Shown piece by piece: positions 58,797 to 64,000 of a DNA stretch of 64,000 nucleotides. The stretch's first letter is position 1. Each line of letters opens with the position of its first letter. This stretch comes from JBEKHT01 sp049516595 (lineage in GTDB: Bacteria > Chloroflexota > Anaerolineae > Anaerolineales > RBG-16-64-43): NCBI GenBank assembly GCA_049516595.1, contig JBEKSY010000015.1:8797-72796 (forward strand), written 5' to 3'. The position numbers were made by a program, and so were the translations under genes. A model generated the notes under the pieces. It had not been told where the DNA came from and did not search any database. It saw nothing but the letters and a program-made list of their open reading frames with translations.

Positions 58797-60026
58797 CTAG
58801 CGAAGCTCCCGGCTGCCATAGCCCAGGATTCTTCGGGCCACAACCAGCCGGTTGATCTGGCCCGTGCCCTCAAAGATGTCGTTGATCTTCGCGTCGCGGA
58901 ACCACTTCTCCAGGAGCTGTTTGCGCGAGTATCCAATCGGCCCCATGAGCTCAACCGCGCGCTGGGTGATCTTGGTGACTGCGTCCCCGGCTTTGACTTT
59001 GGCCATCGAGGACTCGAGGGAATTGGGCGTGCGCTGATCTGCCATCCACACAGCTTTGACTACCAGAAGCCAAGCGCCGCGCAACATCACCTCCATATCG
59101 ATCACCTCGCGCTCGATCTGGGTCAGCTTCTGGCGAGGGACGTTGTAGCGGATCTGAATCCCTTCTTGTTTCAGGAGGTCCTTCACTAGTTCCACCGTGG
59201 CACGAGCCACGCCCATGGCCGAGGCAGCGACCAGTGGCCGCGTTGCGTCAAAGGTTGCCATCGCCCCCTTGAAGCCGCCGGCGGTGGAAGGCCCCTTTAC
59301 CACCTCGGGGCTGCCGAGAATGTTCTCCAAGGGCACCTTGCAGTCTTGAAAGACGATGGAGGCGGTATCGGAAGCGCGGATGCCCATCTTGTGTTCCAGC
59401 TTGGTAACCGACATCCCCGGGGTTCCCGCTTCAACCACGAAGGGGCGCATCCCCGCCCGGCCCGCGGCAGGATCAATCGTCGCCCAGACGACCACAAAAC
59501 CCGGGGTGTCTACCAGCGATTTGTGCCCCGCGGTGACAAAGATCTTCTCTCCGTTGAGGACCCAGGAGCCATCCTGGCGTACGGCGGTCGTGCGTATCGA
59601 GGCCGTGTCCGAACCCGCCTGCGGCTCGGTCATCGCCATGCAGGCCAAGATCGGCTTTTCCTCCGCGAATCGCTTCAGAAACTTCTCCTTCTGCTCGGGA
59701 GTGCCCGTGGCCTCCACAGCGGCCGCTCCCAGGCCGCCTCCGGGAGTGCACAGGTACAGTCCAGCATCTCCCCACGAGAGGGTCTCAATCAGGTGGGCCA
59801 GGATCTGGTACCCCAGCCGGGGTCCTTCGTGCCTCCCCTCCCGTGGCGCCAACGATCCGGCCTGCGTCGCGCGCATGGCCATCTGCATGAAGTTGATGTA
59901 GTCCCAGGGAATCTCGTGCTCGTGCTCGTCGAACTGTCGCGAGACGGGACGCATCATATTCTCGGCTACGGTCTGCAACATGACCCGTTGCTTCCTAATC
60001 GGTTCAGGCATCGAGAAGTCGATCAT
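58797..60026 (-). CDS. Acyl-CoA dehydrogenase
   Basis: A 409-residue FAD-dependent dehydrogenase. The signature ACMAMTEPQAGSDTASIRTTA and the C-terminal GPIGYSRKQLLEKWFRDAKINDIFEGTGQINR are clear; the latter holds the usual catalytic-Glu region. It makes the 2-enoyl-CoA that fadB uses. AAAGGAG lies before the ATG. One of two acyl-CoA dehydrogenases in the operon; chain-length preference unknown. Confidence 0.94.
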   Translation of the reverse strand: MIDFSMPEPIRKQRVMLQTVAENMMRPVSRQFDEHEHEIPWDYINFMQMAMRATQAGSLAPREGRHEGPRLGYQILAHLIETLSWGDAGLYLCTPGGGLGAAAVEATGTPEQKEKFLKRFAEEKPILACMAMTEPQAGSDTASIRTTAVRQDGSWVLNGEKIFVTAGHKSLVDTPGFVVVWATIDPAAGRAGMRPFVVEAGTPGMSVTKLEHKMGIRASDTASIVFQDCKVPLENILGSPEVVKGPSTAGGFKGAMATFDATRPLVAASAMGVARATVELVKDLLKQEGIQIRYNVPRQKLTQIEREVIDMEVMLRGAWLLVVKAVWMADQRTPNSLESSMAKVKAGDAVTKITQRAVELMGPIGYSRKQLLEKWFRDAKINDIFEGTGQINRLVVARRILGYGSRELR

Positions 60027-60091
60027 GGGCTCTTCTCCTTTTCAGACCCCCCCGACCCGCAGCGCGGCTCGGGTCGACGGATTGCTTTCGG

Positions 60092-61183
60092 CTAAACCAT
60101 CGCCAGTCCCGTGAAGGTCGGAAAGCCACGGCCATTGCGCATCCACATCTCGACCGGATGCTCACGGATGTAGCCGTGTCCCCCCAGGATTTGGACGGCG
60201 CGGTCGGTCACCGACATGACCGTGTCATCCGCCGCCGTCTTGGCCAGGGTGACGGCTCGGGTGGCTTCCTGCCCCTGATCCAGCGTCCAAGCCGCCTCCC
60301 AAACGAGAAGGCGCGCGGCCTCGATCTCTGTGGCCATCTCGGCCAGCATGAAGGCAATCACCTGCTTCTGGGCAATCGGCACCCCGAACTGGACGCGCTC
60401 CTTGGCATAGTTCATGGCGTACTCGTAGGCTGCTCTGGCGACTCCAATCGCCATGGCGGCCAGGGCCACATGGGTCGAGTGGAGGAGCAGGCCGGGATCG
60501 TGCCCTTCCCTCCCGCCCAGGCGGGCCTCTGCGGGCAGGCGGCAGTTGTCCAGCTTGATCTCGAAGGTCGGAAGGGCGCGGATTCCCAAGTTGCCTTCGC
60601 GCTCAAGAACGGTTAGGCCCTGGGTTTGGCGAGGCAGGAGGAACGCCTGGGTCTTCCCTTCGAGTGAGGCAAACACCAGGAAACTCTCGGCCTGGTGCGC
60701 GAAAGGCACGAAACACTTGTGCCCGTCCAGTACAAAGCCGCCGTTCTCCAGCCTGGCTGTGGAGCGTAGCTCCCCGGGGTCGAAGTCAAAGCGGGGTTCC
60801 ACCCAAGCCAACGAGACCGGCCGGTATCCCCCTCCTACCAGAGGGGGGAGATACTTCTTCTTCTGCTCCTCGGTCCCCGCGAGCAACAGCGGAAAGGCGA
60901 GCACTCCCGGCCCCAGGATGGTCAGGGCACCCGCCAAATCTCCCCAGGCCAACTCCTCCGCCGCAAGAGCTCCCGTTACCGTGGAGTGGTCCCCGAATCC
61001 CCCAAAAGCCTCGGGGACCGAGGCCTGGACGACCCCCAGTTCCCACCCTTTGGAAATCAAGGCCTCAGGGAACCCGCCACTCTCGTCGGCCTCGTGGGCT
61101 GCCTCACGCAGATCCTTTGCGGCGTACTTGTGAACCGCGTCCACCAGCATCTTTTGCTCTTCGGTCGGTTCGAATGAGTACAT
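60092..61183 (-). CDS. Acyl-CoA dehydrogenase (second paralogue)
   Basis: A 363-residue acyl-CoA dehydrogenase. MYSFEPTEEQKMLVDAVHKYA starts the fold; QILGGHGYIREHPVEMWMRNGRG is the C-terminal flavin and catalytic region. Compared with its neighbour it is shorter and its central signature is weaker (VSLAWVEPRFDFDPG in place of the MTEPxAGSD segment), so it may act as a partner subunit or on a different acyl chain. GGAGG before ATG 61183. Confidence 0.9.
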   Translation of the reverse strand: MYSFEPTEEQKMLVDAVHKYAAKDLREAAHEADESGGFPEALISKGWELGVVQASVPEAFGGFGDHSTVTGALAAEELAWGDLAGALTILGPGVLAFPLLLAGTEEQKKKYLPPLVGGGYRPVSLAWVEPRFDFDPGELRSTARLENGGFVLDGHKCFVPFAHQAESFLVFASLEGKTQAFLLPRQTQGLTVLEREGNLGIRALPTFEIKLDNCRLPAEARLGGREGHDPGLLLHSTHVALAAMAIGVARAAYEYAMNYAKERVQFGVPIAQKQVIAFMLAEMATEIEAARLLVWEAAWTLDQGQEATRAVTLAKTAADDTVMSVTDRAVQILGGHGYIREHPVEMWMRNGRGFPTFTGLAMV

Positions 61184-61197
61184 CGTGCCTCCTCTCT

Positions 61198-62283
61198 CTA
61201 CGCTCGACCCTGTTCTCCTCGGGCCCCGCGCAGTTCGCGCACCCCGTGGGACCTCAGGCCCCGCCACGTCCGGCCAGGAACGCGCCGATAGCGAATGGGC
61301 GGATCACCACCCGAGGCAAGCGCGGCGGCCTCCGTGAATTCCAGGAAGCCTCGTTGTTCCAGGTACTCGATGTGCGCACCCGCTTCTTCCAGAGCCAGGA
61401 GCACGTGGTAACCCTGGACTCTGCCAAACAGCAATTGCGAGACCTCGGCGATGGTTCGCGGTTCCTCCAGGAGATCTAGGACGCGAGCCAGCCGATCGGC
61501 GTGCAGTCGAAGAATCTCCTCCACCCGACCGCGCAGGTCGTTTATCGGGCCCTCATGACCTCCCAGGGCGAGGGTAACCGACGGAGGGTTTTCCCGGAGC
61601 TCGGCGAGCGAATCAAGGTAGTGAGAAAGCCCCGTGAAGGGCATGAGCTCTTCGGGAGACTGATGGGGCGAGGTGTCGGGCAAGACCATGTCCGAGGTGA
61701 GAAGGATTCTGCCAACCCGGATCACGACCAGCCCCGGGCAGTGGCCGGGCAGGTGGGTGATCTCCAGGGGCCCGATGCACGCTCGAGCTCCCTCCAGCAC
61801 CTGCTCGACCGGCACGGATCTGGAGAGACTCTTGGCGAACGAATAAAGATCCATCATCGGCCCGAGGGAGGCCTCCGCCACCCCGGCTCCCTGGAGAAAG
61901 TGCCGCAGTCTGGCCGCCGTCCATGCCAGGCGCTCCTCATAGCCGGTCAGAACGCGCATGTCCAGCTCATGCACAGCCAGGGGTGCCGAACTCCGCCCGC
62001 GCAGCCAGGCCACCCCTCCGAAGTGGTCGATGTGGCCATGCGTCACCACGATCCAGGACAAGGATTCAGGCAAGGGGGGCTCCCGGTGTTCTTGGGAAAT
62101 GGCCTGCAGGCCCTCCAGAAGGTCGCTGTTGCTTTGCTCCAATCCTGAGCCCGTATCGACCAGGATCAGCTGGTCTGGCGCGCGAACCACATGGATCATG
62201 GCTTCCAGCCCGGGGAAGGCCCGGACTGGAAAGCGATAAATGCGCATCCCGGCGCCCGCCTGAAAGCACTCAATGGGAGGCAT
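61198..62283 (-). CDS. MBL-fold metallo-hydrolase
   Basis: A 361-residue metallo-beta-lactamase-fold hydrolase. The metal site THGHIDHFGG, LTSDMVL and the His in LPGHCPGL are all present, and a C-terminal winged-helix-like tail (AEVSQLLFGRVQGYHVLLALEEAGAH) matches the LACTB2/glyoxalase-II-like group. It may hydrolyse acyl-CoA or other thioesters. ATG 62283 overlaps the end of the TetR gene by 14 nt, so it is coupled to the regulator and belongs to the beta-oxidation operon. Confidence 0.88.
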   Translation of the reverse strand: MPPIECFQAGAGMRIYRFPVRAFPGLEAMIHVVRAPDQLILVDTGSGLEQSNSDLLEGLQAISQEHREPPLPESLSWIVVTHGHIDHFGGVAWLRGRSSAPLAVHELDMRVLTGYEERLAWTAARLRHFLQGAGVAEASLGPMMDLYSFAKSLSRSVPVEQVLEGARACIGPLEITHLPGHCPGLVVIRVGRILLTSDMVLPDTSPHQSPEELMPFTGLSHYLDSLAELRENPPSVTLALGGHEGPINDLRGRVEEILRLHADRLARVLDLLEEPRTIAEVSQLLFGRVQGYHVLLALEEAGAHIEYLEQRGFLEFTEAAALASGGDPPIRYRRVPGRTWRGLRSHGVRELRGARGEQGRA

Positions 62284-62845
62284 GATTGGAACGCAGCCCG
62301 CGCAGGAACAGTGCGGAGAAGAACTCCGCCAGGGCAGCAGCCGACATGGTCCCACCCGGCTGGTACCAGGTCACCATCCAGTTTTGGACACCCAGGATTG
62401 CCAGCGCCACCAGCTTCTCGTCCGTCTTCTGAAAGGCCCCCTTGCGGATCCCCTCACGAATCAGATCGCGCCAGAGACCCTCGAAGCGATCTCGGCGGGC
62501 AACGTGCCGGTTGCGATATCGCGGGGACAGGTTGCGGTATTCCAGGAGAAAAACCGCCGCCAGGTCGCTGTGGACCGCAATGTTGTCCGCGTACGCCCTC
62601 ATCGCGGCCTGCAACTTATCCTCCGGAGAAAGGGCCGAGTGGAGGACTTCTTCCATGCTCTCGATCAGGAGATCCAGAGCGCGATCGAGGAGGGTGACGA
62701 GGATCTCTTCCTTGCTACGCACGTGGTGGTAGAGGCTGCCCTTCTGCAGGTGCACCGCGTCGGCGATGTCCTGCATCGAAGTGGCCTGGTAGCCTTTCTC
62801 GCGGAAGATCTGGGCCGCCGCCGCCAGGATCTGTTCCCGCTGCAA
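62270..62845 (-). CDS. TetR-family repressor of fatty acid oxidation genes
   Basis: A 191-residue TetR regulator. The helix-turn-helix is ILAAAAQIFREKGYQATSMQDIADAVHLQKGSLYHHVRSKEEILV, and the C-terminal ligand domain resembles FadR/PfmR-type fatty-acyl-CoA sensors (TetR_C_33-like). The start is TTG 62845 with GGGAGG upstream. It is first in the operon with the MBL, two acyl-CoA dehydrogenases, fadB, fadA and SCP2 genes, and its own promoter carries a matching operator. It likely represses until a long-chain acyl-CoA binds. Confidence 0.9.
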   Translation of the reverse strand: MQREQILAAAAQIFREKGYQATSMQDIADAVHLQKGSLYHHVRSKEEILVTLLDRALDLLIESMEEVLHSALSPEDKLQAAMRAYADNIAVHSDLAAVFLLEYRNLSPRYRNRHVARRDRFEGLWRDLIREGIRKGAFQKTDEKLVALAILGVQNWMVTWYQPGGTMSAAALAEFFSALFLRGLRSNHASH

Positions 62846-62856
62846 CCGGCCTCCCT

Positions 62857-62874
62857 ACCGACCGTTTGGTTGGT
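62857..62874 (-). promoter_or_regulatory. TetR operator overlapping the start site
   Basis: The 18-bp dyad ACC-n-ACC-n4-GGT-n-GGT (plus strand ACCGACCGTTTGGTTGGT) lies between the promoter and the tetR ribosome binding site. With one more base at 62856 it also fits TACCGACCGnTnGGTn, which I recall as the site of a Thermus TetR regulator of fatty acid genes. Confidence 0.7.
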
Positions 62875-62880
62875 GCCTGG

Positions 62881-62909
62881 AGTGTAGCACTCAGCCCAAC
62901 CCGAGTCAA
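62881..62909 (-). promoter_or_regulatory. Sigma-70 promoter of the tetR-beta-oxidation operon
   Basis: On the minus strand TTGACT (62904-62909) and TACACT (62881-62886) are separated by 17 nt and preceded by TG at -14, a very good promoter. The start site falls at about 62874, inside the operator. Confidence 0.8.
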
Positions 62910-62935
62910 GCCTCCCAAGAGTGCGTGCTAGAGTC

Positions 62936-62980
62936 CAATGAATTTGTCACCCTCTAACTGGTCAATGAAAATGTCACCCT
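62936..62980 (+). repeat. Direct repeat at the left end of the ISNCY element
   Basis: CAATGAATTTGTCACCCT (62936-62953) and CAATGAAAATGTCACCCT (62963-62980) match at 16 of 18 positions with a 27-bp period. They lie just before the transposase gene and are likely transposase-binding sites near the end of the element. Confidence 0.65.
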
Positions 62981-64000
62981 ATGGACACCGAGGTGACTTT
63001 GACCAGCAAGGAACAGAAGCGACTGAAGGTCTTGAATCAGGTTCAAGTTGGGCGAATCACCGGGCAAGAGGCGGCCGTCCTGCTGGGGGTTTCTCTGCGG
63101 CAGGAGAGGCGGCTGATGGCCAGCTACCGGCGATTCGGGGCGGCTGCGCTGGCGCATGGCAACCGGGGACGTCCCTCCAAGCGGCGCGTGCCCAAGGCGG
63201 TGCGGGCCAAGCTCCTGGCTCTGGCCAAGGGGGAGTTCCGGGACTTCAACGACCAGCACTTCACCGAGATTCTCGGCGAGGAGCATGGCATCCGTCTCTC
63301 CCGGTCGACGGTTCGCCGGATCCGCCGAGAGGCGGGCTTGGCCAGCCCGCGCAAGCGACGTGGTAGCCGTCGCCACCAGAGGCGGGAGCGCTACCCGCAG
63401 GCGGGGATGCTGCTGCAGGTGGATGGCAGTCACCACGACTGGCTGGAGGGCCGCGGACCCGAGCTGGTCCTGTTGGCGGCGATCGACGACGCCACGTCCC
63501 AGATCACTTATGCCTCGTTCCGTGAGCAGGAGGATGCGGCCGGATACTTCCTGATGCTGCAGGAGATCTGCCGGACCCACGGTCTGCCCCTGGCGCTCTA
63601 TGCTGACCGCCACACGATCTTCCAGAGCCCTAAGGAGCCCAGCTTGGCCGAGCAACTGGCTGGGAACCCCGCCCGCAGCCAATTTGGGCGTCTAGTGGAT
63701 GAACTGGGCATCCGTCTCATCCCGGCCCATAGCCCGCAAGCCAAGGGGCGAGTGGAACGGCTTTTCGGCACGCTTCAGGACCGCCTGGTCAAAGCCCTGC
63801 GCCGAGCCAAGGCCCGCTCCCTGTCCGAAGCCAACCAAGTCCTGGAGACTTTCCTACCTGCCTTCAACGCTCGCTTTGGAAAGCCGCCAGCCTACCCAGG
63901 GTCAGCCTATCTTCCCTGGCCAGCTCGCACTCGGCCCGAGGATCTCTTTTGCTTCAAGTTCGAGCGCGTGGTGACCCAGGACAACACGGTTTCCTTCTCG
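62981..64000 (+). mobile_element. ISNCY (IS1202-like) transposase, cut by the window end
   Basis: Frame 62981-64000 is open for 340 codons and reaches the window edge without a stop. It starts LTSKEQKRLKVLNQV with an HTH (GQEAAVLLGVSLRQERRLM), a second basic HTH-like segment, and the DDE catalytic region: LLQVDGSHHDWLEGRGP, LLAAIDDATSQITY, YADRHTIFQ and HSPQAKGRVERLFG with the Glu. This is an ISNCY-family transposase. The upstream repeats mark its left end, which lies about 25 bp from the TetR -35 box. No right end or target duplication can be seen. Confidence 0.9.

Noticed and set aside
1..64000. CRISPR arrays, prophage or integrase att sites, rRNA genes
   Set aside because: No regularly spaced repeats, phage structural genes or rRNA-like conserved stretches were seen on reading both strands.

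Overview
The window is a GC-rich bacterial chromosome segment with dense genes on both strands, one tRNA and one partial insertion sequence. The organism is probably a member of the Chloroflexota (Anaerolineae or Dehalococcoidia type). This rests on gene content only: large multi-GAF HD-GYP proteins, a helicase-associated-domain protein, a FabL-type enoyl reductase, a MoaD-MoaE fusion, split NAD synthetase genes, a UGA-containing SelW-like selenoprotein and a fatty-acid oxidation operon. A deep-branching Gram-positive lineage is not excluded. Starts with a good Shine-Dalgarno sequence (GGAGG, GGAGGTGA) are mixed with starts that have none. At least two of the latter sit 6 nt downstream of a -10 box and look leaderless.

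Layout. 0-4.4 kb: a winged-helix protein and a heterodimeric ABC exporter. 4.5-6 kb: tRNA-Leu(CAG) with a near-consensus promoter, and a KDG kinase. 6.5-13.6 kb: a plus-strand run of SanA/YdcF-like, HD-domain, YhhN, M48-DUF309 fusion, FabL, M20 peptidase and polyprenol-phosphate glycosyltransferase genes. 13.6-16 kb: rsmA/ksgA coupled to a YabE-like cell-wall protein. 16-17.25 kb: a gene-free stretch with two abutting perfect hairpins. 17.25-26.8 kb: a signalling island. 26.9-28.3 kb: a methyltransferase and a phosphomutase-like enzyme. 28.4-32.8 kb: a moaC-moaDE-thrC-fabF-rnc operon. 32.9-43.6 kb: minus-strand housekeeping and membrane genes (galK, diacylglycerol kinase, MFS, HAD, GNAT, SPFH, NfeD, proS). 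43.9-53.5 kb: plus-strand NAD synthesis, MFS, an uncharacterised conserved protein, nucleotidyltransferase, PAP2, mutS2, the selenoprotein, trpS and dtd. 53.6-62.9 kb: era, then a beta-oxidation operon led by a TetR regulator whose promoter and operator can both be read. 62.9-64 kb: the left part of an ISNCY-type element, cut off by the window edge.

The most interesting system lies at 21.57-26.8 kb. A promoter is followed by an unannotated 51-residue ORF with the best ribosome binding site in the region. Its product ends in a Trp-rich tail (GYWFGWN). Next come a perfect 15-bp hairpin, an isoprenyl-diphosphate-synthase-family protein resembling ComQ, and, overlapping it by 11 nt, a 1253-residue membrane protein. 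The N-terminal half of that protein has the ComP plan: one membrane helix, a PDZ-like ectodomain and about nine more helices. Its cytoplasmic output is four GAF domains plus an HD-GYP domain instead of a histidine kinase. I read this as a ComX-ComQ-ComP-like isoprenyl-peptide signalling system wired directly to cyclic-di-GMP. It sits next to a PAS-GGDEF cyclase and a PAS/GAF/HD-GYP phosphodiesterase. The assignment is inference from motifs, order and topology.

The second notable item is a selenoprotein gene at 51776-52036 whose UGA lies in a C-x-x-U motif and is followed by an fdhF-like SECIS hairpin.
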